Shown in pieces: positions 1 through 4,976 of a stretch of DNA of 32,892 bases. A program made the position numbers and the translations under genes. The stretch's first letter is position 1. Each line of letters starts with the position of its first letter. Location of the stretch: positions 1 through 32,892 of the IMG/VR virus record IMGVR_UViG_3300029882_000073. One strand, written 5' to 3'. The stretch comes from a virus. Under the pieces are notes generated by a model that was not told the DNA's origin, searched no databases, and saw only the letters and a list, made by a program, of their open reading frames with translations.

Positions 1-2
1 TC

Positions 3-236
3 AAGTGCGGTTTCATCTCAAACCGCCTTGTAAGTTTTGGTGACGCAATACGACACGCAGAAGCGGCCGATCTTTACGAAACGAAGTCCGCCTACTTTTT
101 TGGTGGACGCATTAAAGATTGGCTGGGGGGTTGTCGGCGCGGCGAAATAGCTCGCGACGCTTCGACCGCAAATGATGTTAGTGAGGGTTCGCATGGTTGC
201 CTACCTACTGGCTCGGTTTCGATAGTAGGTAGGTAG
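3..236 (+). CDS. 3' end of an unidentified protein gene (truncated by window start)
   Basis: Reading from base 3 the frame stays open for 77 codons to a TAG at 234-236, while the other two + frames stop within the first 45 bases. The visible C-terminal part has a run of ordinary mixed residues (for example DLYETKSAYFFGGRIKDWLG at about codons 27-46) and then a Ser/Gly-rich tail. No family is recognisable. The last codons lie inside a GTAGGTAGGTAG stretch that forms one arm of a small hairpin. The start lies outside the window. It may be the end of an early or replication gene, but that is only a guess from its position before a gene-free region. Confidence 0.45.
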   Translation, partial: KCGFISNRLVSFGDAIRHAEAADLYETKSAYFFGGRIKDWLGGCRRGEIARDASTANDVSEGSHGCLPTGSVSIVGR

Positions 237-238
237 GC
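199..238 (+). repeat. Small dyad of GGTAGG repeats over a stop codon
   Basis: CCTACCTACT (200-209) is the exact reverse complement of AGTAGGTAGG (224-233), with a 14-base loop between them. The right arm continues with another AGG repeat and contains the TAG stop of the upstream frame. There is no U-tract, so it is not a standard terminator. It could be an RNA hairpin or a protein-binding site. The related string GTAGGTAGGCATG serves as the ribosome-binding region of the gene at 1202. Confidence 0.45.
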
Positions 239-633
239 TGACTCGGTAGGCATACGCAAGAGTTGCGTAATGGATTATCGATCACAAATCCGTGATCAGA
301 CCGTGTTTTATATTTGTGCGGATCGGTATGAAATTGAAGCGTCTATTCGATTGCATGAATTTTCAATGAGAATTCACGCAAATAGGCCATCAAATCGGTC
401 CTAATTCGGACTCGAGGGTTCGGATTCTTGGTCCAATTTTCTCGCTCGCCTCGTTACGCGAGTCGGACTGCAGTCAATGGTGCATAGAATGATCGTTGCC
501 GGCATTACCGCGCTGCTCAATGCGTTAGCTGCGGATTGGCGCCGCGCCGCTGCACCGTCGGCAAGGCGCGCTGATAGGGCGCTCTGTGACATCTGCTCTT
601 CAATCGAATGGAATGACGCTTTGGCACGGTCCA

Positions 634-736
634 CCTATACCGTAAGTCATCCGAATTATTCGCATTCACTGCATTGATATCATTGGGTTATTACGGCCTA
701 TTACGCTATTCGGTAAGGAATACCTTACGGTATAGG
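634..736. repeat. 13-bp inverted repeat with internal GTAAG palindrome
   Basis: CCTATACCGTAAG (634-646) recurs exactly inverted as CTTACGGTATAGG (724-736). The right arm overlaps a second palindrome, GTAAGG-aata-CCTTAC (713-728), so GTAAG boxes occur at 642, 713 and, inverted, 724. Between them TATTACG occurs at 689 and again at 699, followed by TATTCGG at 707. The spacing of 77 bases between the arms is too long for a typical terminator. A multi-site operator or replication-initiator site fits better, but this is inference. Confidence 0.6.
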
Positions 737-773
737 CGTGTCGGTCGATTAGATCACGCTTCTATGTGTGCGG

Positions 774-820
774 TATCTCGCGCCATATCTAACGTATCTC
801 ATTGATATCGTTGTATATCT
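774..820. promoter_or_regulatory. Five helically phased TATC(T/G) motifs
   Basis: TATCT begins at 774, 786, 795 and 816, and TATCG at 806, giving spacings of 12, 9, 11 and 10 bases, about one turn of B-DNA. The ATTGATATC(A/G)TTG context at 801-813 also occurs at 673-685. Such phasing would put all copies on one face of the helix, as in iterons or cooperative operators. No binding protein can be named from this window. Confidence 0.45.
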
Positions 821-912
821 CACCTTCCGTTCAGCATTCGTTCCTGTCTAATAGAGCGTGAACCCAAATTCACTTCTACGCGCGGGGGTATGGTCCACCT
901 CTCGGGCCACAG

Positions 913-948
913 AAAAATTCCAAAAAAAATTCCAAAAAATTTCAAAAA
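913..948. promoter_or_regulatory. Four phased A-tracts (predicted DNA bend)
   Basis: A-runs at 913-917, 922-929, 934-939 and 944-948 have centres about 10.5, 11 and 9.5 bases apart, the classical arrangement for intrinsic DNA curvature. They are separated by TTCC or TTTC. The run ends 16 bases before the ATG at 965. It could in principle be coding from an ATG at 890, giving a Lys-rich KIPKKIPKNFK stretch, but the phasing argues for a structural or regulatory role. Confidence 0.55.
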
Positions 949-964
949 CAGAACAGGCGAAACC

Positions 965-1195
965 ATGTGCCGCTGCGGACTAGATGAGACCACGCCGTTC
1001 TGCGGCGAGGACGGATGCGACTGGCCGGAAGACACCGACGATTCCAACCTGGCGATCACGGAGTTCCTGACTGGCGCGCGGATCCTGGCCCAGCTCGGGC
1101 TGATGAGCTTCCGCCAGTACCTGGATCTCTGTGTCGAATTCGATCCTGCCAATCCGGACGAGGAAGAGTTCTACGACGACGAAGACGCGGAGTAG
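965..1195 (+). CDS. Small acidic Cys-containing protein, unknown function
   Basis: A 76-residue protein beginning MCRCGLDETTPFCGEDGCDW. Four cysteines in the first 18 residues (positions 2, 4, 13 and 18) could bind a metal, although the spacing matches no family I know. The C-terminus is strongly acidic (DEEEFYDDEDAE). I prefer the ATG at 965 over an in-frame ATG at 890 because the extra N-terminus would be encoded by a phased A-tract block that looks structural. It is the first of a run of seven tiny genes and lies 6 bases before the next one. Function is unknown. Confidence 0.6.
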   Translation: MCRCGLDETTPFCGEDGCDWPEDTDDSNLAITEFLTGARILAQLGLMSFRQYLDLCVEFDPANPDEEEFYDDEDAE

Positions 1196-1201
1196 GTAGG
1201 C

Positions 1202-1420
1202 ATGCCGATGGACCACCCCCCAACTTCGATGAACTGGGATCTCAATCCGAACCCGCCGCTCTACACGCTGCCGGGGACTCCGATGCTGCCGGCTCTACCT
1301 CCGCCTCCGCTTCCGGCTCCAACCTTCAACTACGGATGCATATGCCCGCCCACTGCCGAGCAGACGTGCCGCGGCGATCGCTGTCCCCGGCAGCCGGCCA
1401 TGCTACCGGCCACCGCATGA
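1202..1420 (+). CDS. Small proline-rich protein, unknown function
   Basis: A 72-residue protein with about one quarter proline, including LPPPPLPAP near residue 33, and four cysteines in the C-terminal third (CICPP, TCRGDRC). The start ATG follows GGAGTAGGTAGGC, an acceptable ribosome-binding sequence. The stop overlaps the next gene in an ATGA junction at 1417-1420, which supports this frame. It is probably disordered. No family is recognised, and expression as protein is likely but unproven. Confidence 0.5.
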   Translation: MPMDHPPTSMNWDLNPNPPLYTLPGTPMLPALPPPPLPAPTFNYGCICPPTAEQTCRGDRCPRQPAMLPATA

Positions 1421-1665
1421 CCGATCCAAAGAAATTACTTACTGACTCCCAGATCGGAAATCTTCTCGGCGAGACATCTCCTCCTGCCAAGGTCAGGACC
1501 ATCCTTCAGAAGCTGCACGATCTGCTCGAGCAGGCGACCACCGAGAAGAGTCACTACTACGTCGCCTCTGTCTGTCGGGATGCCATCAACGAGATCACGC
1601 GACTCCAGCTCCTCGTTGACAAGAATTCGGAATACGCCTGGCGCTATGAGGATCTCCGCAAATGA
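1417..1665 (+). CDS. Small helical protein, unknown function
   Basis: An 82-residue protein starting MTDPKKLLTDSQIGNLLGE, with amphipathic helices in the middle (KVRTILQKLHDLLEQATTEK and a second Leu-rich stretch). The same frame is open upstream to 1015, but the upstream part is out-of-frame shadow of the preceding genes. The ATG at 1417 overlaps the previous stop (ATGA), and its own stop overlaps the next start in the same way at 1662-1665, indicating translational coupling on both sides. Charge and helix content suggest a soluble oligomer or DNA-binding accessory factor, but nothing specific can be claimed. Confidence 0.65.
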   Translation: MTDPKKLLTDSQIGNLLGETSPPAKVRTILQKLHDLLEQATTEKSHYYVASVCRDAINEITRLQLLVDKNSEYAWRYEDLRK

Positions 1666-1802
1666 CCCGCAACTTTGGCTTGAATAAGAAACCGTCCGAT
1701 CTCGCGTGGGTCTGGCAGAGCATGGTCGTCGTCGGGTGTGCCATCGTCTTCGTCGGCATCATGGCTCTCTACGAGATCTCGACGATCCACTTCTATCCGT
1801 AA
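1662..1802 (+). CDS. 46-residue single-pass membrane protein
   Basis: A very short gene whose ATG overlaps the preceding TGA (ATGA at 1662-1665). The protein has a basic N-terminus (MTRNFGLNKK), then one hydrophobic segment from about residue 16 to 38 (containing MVVVGCAIVFVGIMAL), and a short tail ending in IHFYP. A positive N-terminus before one helix suggests an N-in, C-out topology. It could be an accessory holin-like or membrane-anchoring peptide, but position in an early-type cluster of tiny genes gives no firm role. Overlap coupling is the main reason for calling it real. Confidence 0.6.
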   Translation: MTRNFGLNKKPSDLAWVWQSMVVVGCAIVFVGIMALYEISTIHFYP

Positions 1803-1817
1803 CAGACAGACAGACAG
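1802..1817 (+). repeat. (ACAG)4 tandem repeat before a start codon
   Basis: Four perfect ACAG units lie directly after the stop of the small membrane protein gene and seven bases before the ATG at 1825. The last unit forms ACAGG, the only Shine-Dalgarno-like sequence available to that gene. A change in copy number would alter spacing to the upstream stop rather than the reading frame. Confidence 0.6.
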
Positions 1818-1824
1818 GTCGACC

Positions 1825-2028
1825 ATGATGGAATATCCGGAATATCGCGGACTATCCTACGAACGGGCTTCACGCGAGGCCAGTGCAGTCATCGAACGGT
1901 ACGGTTGGTATCAGGGATTTAAGCGACTGACCATTCTGCATCAGATCATGGCTACGCACCTATGGGGCGGTCCCGAAGGTCATTCGAAGGATTGTCTGGC
2001 TCCAGCTCCACTGCTGTCTGTTCGCTGA
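1825..2028 (+). CDS. Small unknown protein
   Basis: A 67-residue protein starting MMEYPEYRGLSYERASREAS. The frame is open further upstream but without a ribosome-binding site, and the ATG at 1825 follows ACAGG with suitable spacing. ATG 1828 is an alternative. The middle (EASAVIERYGWYQGFKRLTI) looks like an amphipathic helix rich in aromatics, and the C-terminus is Ser/Pro-rich. The stop TGA shares its last base with the next ATG (TGATG at 2026-2030), a coupled junction. No family is recognised. Confidence 0.6.
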   Translation: MMEYPEYRGLSYERASREASAVIERYGWYQGFKRLTILHQIMATHLWGGPEGHSKDCLAPAPLLSVR

Positions 2029-2222
2029 TGTATCCGATGAACATGCCCAGGGTGCCACAGACAGCCCCACTGACGCGCAAACAATTCCGAGCCATCCAAG
2101 CCGCGATGAAGCGAGCCTACGCTCCAGGCAGGGCGGAGCGCATCCAGGCGGCCATCGAGAAACGTTCTCGGAAGAACGCCAAACGTTTATCCAACCAACC
2201 CCTCACAGGAGAATCAAAATGA
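2028..2222 (+). CDS. Small very basic protein, unknown function
   Basis: A 64-residue protein with many Arg and Lys residues, containing a predicted helix (RKQFRAIQAAMKRAYAPGRA) and a basic stretch KRSRKNAKRL. An upstream extension to 1962 exists in the same frame, but the ATG at 2028 forms a TGATG junction with the previous gene and is preferred. Its TGA overlaps the next ATG (ATGA at 2219-2222). The charge suggests nucleic-acid or ribosome contact, which is inference only. It also contains the ribosome-binding site for the next gene (AGGAG at 2207-2211). Confidence 0.6.
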   Translation: MYPMNMPRVPQTAPLTRKQFRAIQAAMKRAYAPGRAERIQAAIEKRSRKNAKRLSNQPLTGESK

Positions 2223-2377
2223 CCGATCCTAAAGACCCCTCGACCTTCGGCGGCGACACCGACCCGAGCGAAATGAATCCCGTCGAGCCGACCCAGGCTG
2301 AGCTTGACGCCGACATGGCTGCCAATCCGGATACGTCCGCCCAGGTAAGCGACACCGACACCGGTGGTGGCGGTTAG
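2219..2377 (+). CDS. 52-residue acidic disordered protein
   Basis: The gene has a clear AGGAGAATCAAA sequence before its ATG and overlaps the previous stop by four bases. The protein is rich in Asp, Pro, Thr and Gly, ends in GGGG, and has no hydrophobic core, so it is probably disordered. It contains DPSEMNPVEPTQAELDADMA near the middle. It sits directly before the tRNA gene and closes the run of seven tiny genes. No function can be assigned. Confidence 0.6.
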   Translation: MTDPKDPSTFGGDTDPSEMNPVEPTQAELDADMAANPDTSAQVSDTDTGGGG

Positions 2378-2387
2378 TACAAAATAT

Positions 2388-2465
2388 TGCGGGGTGGAGC
2401 AGCCCGGTAGCTCGTCTGGCTCATAACCAGAAGGTCGTCGGTTCAAATCCGACCCGCCGCAACCA
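2388..2465 (+). tRNA. Initiator-type tRNA-Met (CAU) with unusual acceptor stem
   Basis: The cloverleaf has a D-arm GAGC...GCTC, an anticodon stem TCTGG/CCAGA around loop CTCATAA (anticodon CAT at 2422-2424), a T-arm GTCGG-TTCAAAT-CCGAC and an encoded CCA end. A11-U24 and the CUCAUAA loop are initiator features. Three things are odd. The 3' acceptor strand (2454-2461) has eight bases against seven on the 5' side, so G2456 must bulge, and the gene is 78 rather than 77 bases long. Position 1-72 is U-A instead of the C-A mismatch of E. coli. Only two of the three conserved G-C pairs of the anticodon stem are present, because pair 29-41 is U-A. Function as an initiator is likely by descent but uncertain. 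Confidence 0.9.
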
Positions 2466-2573
2466 ACTAAACTGATCCAGCGCGGAACGTAGGATGAAGG
2501 CAGACCATCTCTGGATGGAACAATCTGTTGGACTACACGGGGACCGGCGGCAACGCTTCTCACCGAACGATAG

Positions 2574-2593
2574 CTGATAGTCGCGACTATCAG
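2574..2593. repeat. Perfect 20-bp palindrome
   Basis: CTGATAGTCGCGACTATCAG is its own reverse complement over all 20 bases, with TCGCGA at the centre. It lies in a non-coding stretch between the tRNA and the cold-shock gene. The absence of a loop favours a dimeric-protein binding site over an RNA hairpin, and there is no U-tract to make it a terminator. Confidence 0.7.
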
Positions 2594-2793
2594 AAAGCTC
2601 ACCGTGTGTGGGTCGCTGGCAGTTCTCTTCTACCATCCACATTGAAGATGTCGCTGGACGAATAGTTACCCAGGAATCTTCAACCCATTCGACGCAGAGC
2701 CTAGCCCGGCCCAAAGACCCGGCCCCGAATTGCAGCGGGATAACCCCTTCGTGAAGTTGGGGCCAAAGGCTTGCGTCCTTTCCGTTCCTTCGC

Positions 2794-2824
2794 GTGAGTT
2801 ATAGGCCAAGTGTCTATCACTCAC
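2794..2824 (+). repeat. Imperfect 11-bp dyad in the cold-shock leader
   Basis: GTGAGTTATAG (2794-2804) faces CTATCACTCAC (2814-2824), pairing at 10 of 11 positions around a 9-base loop. It ends 15 bases before the AAGGA ribosome-binding sequence of the cold-shock gene. It could be an operator or a temperature-sensitive leader hairpin. The sequence alone does not decide. Confidence 0.5.
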
Positions 2825-2852
2825 TGCGAGGTTGATTTTAAGGACCAACTCA

Positions 2853-3062
2853 GTGGCTACAGGAAAAGTTAAATTCTTCTCGGACGCAAAGGGCTTCGGC
2901 TTCATCGCTCCGGATGATGGCGGCGACGAAGTGTTCGTCCATAGGACCGCACTGGTTCGGTCCCTCAACGTTCTGCTCCCCGACCAGGCCGTCCGGTACG
3001 AACTCGTATCTGCCGAGAAGGGCAACGGCTTCAAAGCTGCAGACGTATCCTTGGTGGCCTGA
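2853..3062 (+). CDS. csp: Cold-shock domain protein (CspA family)
   Basis: A 69-residue single cold-shock domain. The RNA-binding motif RNP1 is present as KGFGFI (about residues 14-19) and RNP2 as VFVH (about 29-32), and the start VATGKVKFFSDAKGFGF matches the family closely. I chose GTG at 2853 because it gives the usual family length and follows AAGGA at 2840-2844. A TTG at 2832 would add seven residues. Family members bind single-stranded RNA or DNA in the cytoplasm and melt RNA structure. The stop shares one base with the next ATG (TGATG), so it is coupled to the terminase genes. Such genes are known in phages but are uncommon directly before terminase. Confidence 0.93.
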   Translation: MATGKVKFFSDAKGFGFIAPDDGGDEVFVHRTALVRSLNVLLPDQAVRYELVSAEKGNGFKAADVSLVA

Positions 3063-3676
3063 TGGTCGCCAAACTAACCACCGCGGAGAAGAACCGTCGG
3101 AGACGCTCGGTCGCCAAGGTCGGCCCGAAGAAAGTCGGTCGGCCCAAAAAAGAAGTGAAGCTTCCATCCCTCGAGCGCATGGCGATGATGCAATGCACGA
3201 ACCAGGAGATGGCCGCAATCCTGGGCATGTCGGCGCGCACCTTCGGTCTGAAGATCAAGGAAGATCCGGTCTTCGCCGAAACGATCGAGCGTGGCCGAGA
3301 GATCGGCAAGGTCAACCTTCGGATGCTGCAGCAGCGGCACGCGGAAGGTGAGGGCGGCCCCGCTGTCAATATGACAATGCACCTGTCGAAGCACGTCCTC
3401 GGTCAATTCGACAAGCCGGTCGACACTCATTCAACCGTGGACGTGAAAATTGAACTCATCAGTGCAGGCGAACGAATCTCCGCCAAGTTCGACGAAATCG
3501 AACGACGACTCGCTGGGCCCGTTGCTGGGGAAGAAGGACTCCCCGTCATCGACGGGACCTTCTCCGTCGTCGACCCCGGCGCCGCCTTCGCTGAAATCAA
3601 AGCTGACAGCCAACTCGTCGAAGGGCGAGATAATGGCGACCTGGCCGAAGGAAGTCCGGGAGGACTACCTAGCTAA
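3062..3676 (+). CDS. terS: Terminase small subunit-like protein
   Basis: A 204-residue protein directly upstream of the large terminase gene, which it overlaps by 44 bases. After a basic N-terminal tail (residues 10-32, with RRRR and GRPKK), residues 43-75 form a homeodomain-like helix-turn-helix (CTNQEMAAILGMSARTFGLK), the usual DNA-recognition module of small terminases. A helical segment containing ERGREIGKVNLRMLQQ follows and could support oligomerisation. The C-terminal third is Asp, Glu and Ser-rich and probably disordered. Known family members bind the pac or cos site as a ring and hand the DNA to the large subunit. The assignment rests on the helix-turn-helix plus position. Confidence 0.85.
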   Translation: MVAKLTTAEKNRRRRSVAKVGPKKVGRPKKEVKLPSLERMAMMQCTNQEMAAILGMSARTFGLKIKEDPVFAETIERGREIGKVNLRMLQQRHAEGEGGPAVNMTMHLSKHVLGQFDKPVDTHSTVDVKIELISAGERISAKFDEIERRLAGPVAGEEGLPVIDGTFSVVDPGAAFAEIKADSQLVEGRDNGDLAEGSPGGLPS

Positions 3677-4970
3677 GCTGTCGGACGAAGAACGTCTCGA
3701 CTTTGCCTACGCCTGGGAAATGTGGGGTCGGCAGAATCAGTTCGCCCCAAAGACGCTGCCTAATGGCATGGACTGGAATACGTGGTTAGTTCTCGCCGGC
3801 CGCGGTTTCGGTAAGACGCGCACCGGCGCTGAGTGGGTGAGATCCCTAGCATGCGGCTCGACGCCACTGTCTGGTGGAAAGCATTCGCACATCGCGATCA
3901 TCGCCGAAACCGCCAAAGACGCGCGCGACGTTATGATCGGCGACGGGAAGTTGTCGACCGAAGGTTCGGGCCTATTGCAGGTCCACCCCAAAGATTTCAT
4001 GCCGTTATACGAGCCTTCCAAGCGAAGGCTCACCTGGCCGAATGGATGTGTTGCCTCGATCTACAACGGCTCAGAGCCGGACCAGCTCCGCGGTCCTCAA
4101 CATTCCGCGGCATGGTGCGATGAGCTGGCGAAATGGCAGTACGCGCAGGATAGCTGGGATCAATTGCAGTTTGGTCTTCGTCTCGGATCCAATCCACAGG
4201 TGTTGGTGTCAACGACGCCGAGACCTATTGGTTTGTTGAAAGACATCATCAAGGATCCGTTCACGGTCATCACGCGTGGATCCACTTTGGAGAACGCAAA
4301 CAATCTCGCGAAGCAATTCATCGAGACCATCAAACGCAAATACGAAGGCACTCGTCTCGGTAAGCAAGAGATTTACGCCGAGATGCTCGACGACGTCCCC
4401 GGAGCCATGTGGACACGAGAGAAGCTGGATGAATTGCGTATCCACGCTAATCAAGTGCCTCCACTCCGGAGGATCGTAATCGCGATCGATCCCGCTATGA
4501 CGTCCGGCGAAGACGCCGACGAAACCGGAATCATCGCGGCCGGTCTCGGATATGATGGACACGGATACGTCCTCCAGGACACGTCCGGAGTTCTTCAGCC
4601 GAACGAATGGGCCACCCTAGCATGCCGGATGTACGCAGCTCTGGGTGGTGACCGGATCATCGGCGAGACCAACAACGGCGGCGATATGATCGAGAACACG
4701 ATCCGCGCCGTCAATTCTAACGTCGCATACAAAGGCGTTCACGCCTCGCGCGGCAAGGCCATTCGGGCCGAACCAATCAGCGCACTCTATGAACAGGGCC
4801 GCGTCCATCACGTTGGGGGGTTCTCTCAGCTCGAAGATCAGATGTGCGCCTTCACTCAGGATTTTGACCGCTCGACGGCAGGCTACTCGCCTGACCGATT
4901 GGACGCGATGGTCTGGGCGCTCACTGAGCTGATGCTCAGCGATTCCGCCTCAACATTCTTTTTCGCATGA
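3633..4970 (+). CDS. terL: Terminase large subunit (packaging ATPase and nuclease)
   Basis: A 445-residue motor protein. Walker A is AGRGFGKT (residues 55-62), Walker B is AAWCDE with Asp163 and Glu164, and a coupling motif VSTTPR lies at 192-197. The C-terminal RNase H-like nuclease has AIDP (Asp286), GET (Glu345) and DRLDA (Asp424) as likely metal-binding residues. The frame is open up to 3450, but that part is low-complexity shadow of the small subunit. The ATG at 3633 follows GAAGGGCGAG and begins MATWPKEVRED, typical of the family. The protein docks on the portal vertex, pumps DNA into the procapsid with ATP and cuts the concatemer. Confidence 0.97.
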   Translation: MATWPKEVREDYLAKLSDEERLDFAYAWEMWGRQNQFAPKTLPNGMDWNTWLVLAGRGFGKTRTGAEWVRSLACGSTPLSGGKHSHIAIIAETAKDARDVMIGDGKLSTEGSGLLQVHPKDFMPLYEPSKRRLTWPNGCVASIYNGSEPDQLRGPQHSAAWCDELAKWQYAQDSWDQLQFGLRLGSNPQVLVSTTPRPIGLLKDIIKDPFTVITRGSTLENANNLAKQFIETIKRKYEGTRLGKQEIYAEMLDDVPGAMWTREKLDELRIHANQVPPLRRIVIAIDPAMTSGEDADETGIIAAGLGYDGHGYVLQDTSGVLQPNEWATLACRMYAALGGDRIIGETNNGGDMIENTIRAVNSNVAYKGVHASRGKAIRAEPISALYEQGRVHHVGGFSQLEDQMCAFTQDFDRSTAGYSPDRLDAMVWALTELMLSDSASTFFFA

Positions 4971-4976
4971 GGCACC

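Larger units (their letters stand above)
237..964. other. Gene-free region, probably regulatory or origin-like
   Basis: No reading frame here has both a convincing start with a Shine-Dalgarno sequence and protein-like composition. The region is locally AT-rich compared with the genes that follow. It contains a 13-bp inverted repeat, a short palindrome, two series of short motifs spaced about one helical turn apart, and a run of phased A-tracts just before the first small gene. These point to a DNA region bound or bent by proteins, such as an operator, replication origin or packaging-related site. I cannot assign a specific promoter. Confidence 0.6.
2466..2852 (+). other. Gene-free leader before the cold-shock gene
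   Basis: No frame here has a start codon with a plausible ribosome-binding site. The stretch holds a perfect 20-bp palindrome (2574-2593), a GGCCCC/GGGGCC pair (2721-2726 and 2759-2764) and an imperfect 11-bp dyad (2794-2824) just upstream of the next gene. A long structured leader is usual for bacterial cold-shock mRNAs, where it controls stability and translation, but no cold-box motif can be confirmed by eye. Confidence 0.5.

Noticed and set aside
401-634. Minus-strand 77-codon frame, and a + strand 66-codon frame at 477-677
   Set aside because: Neither has a ribosome-binding site, the first needs a GTG start overlapping the inverted repeat, and their composition is Arg/Ala-rich shadow-like. 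I keep the region as non-coding, but a divergent small regulator gene cannot be fully excluded.
890-964. Upstream extension of the first small gene, adding KIPKKIPKNFK
   Set aside because: The codons come from a phased A-tract block with no ribosome-binding sequence before ATG 890. ATG 965 is preferred.
2496-2640. Open + frames between the tRNA and the cold-shock gene (such as NNLLDYTGTGGNASHRTIAD)
   Set aside because: They look partly protein-like but have no start codon with a ribosome-binding site, and a perfect palindrome lies within.
2421-2714. Minus-strand frame ending RRVGFEPTTFWL
   Set aside because: This is the familiar spurious protein produced by reading the antisense strand of a tRNA gene.
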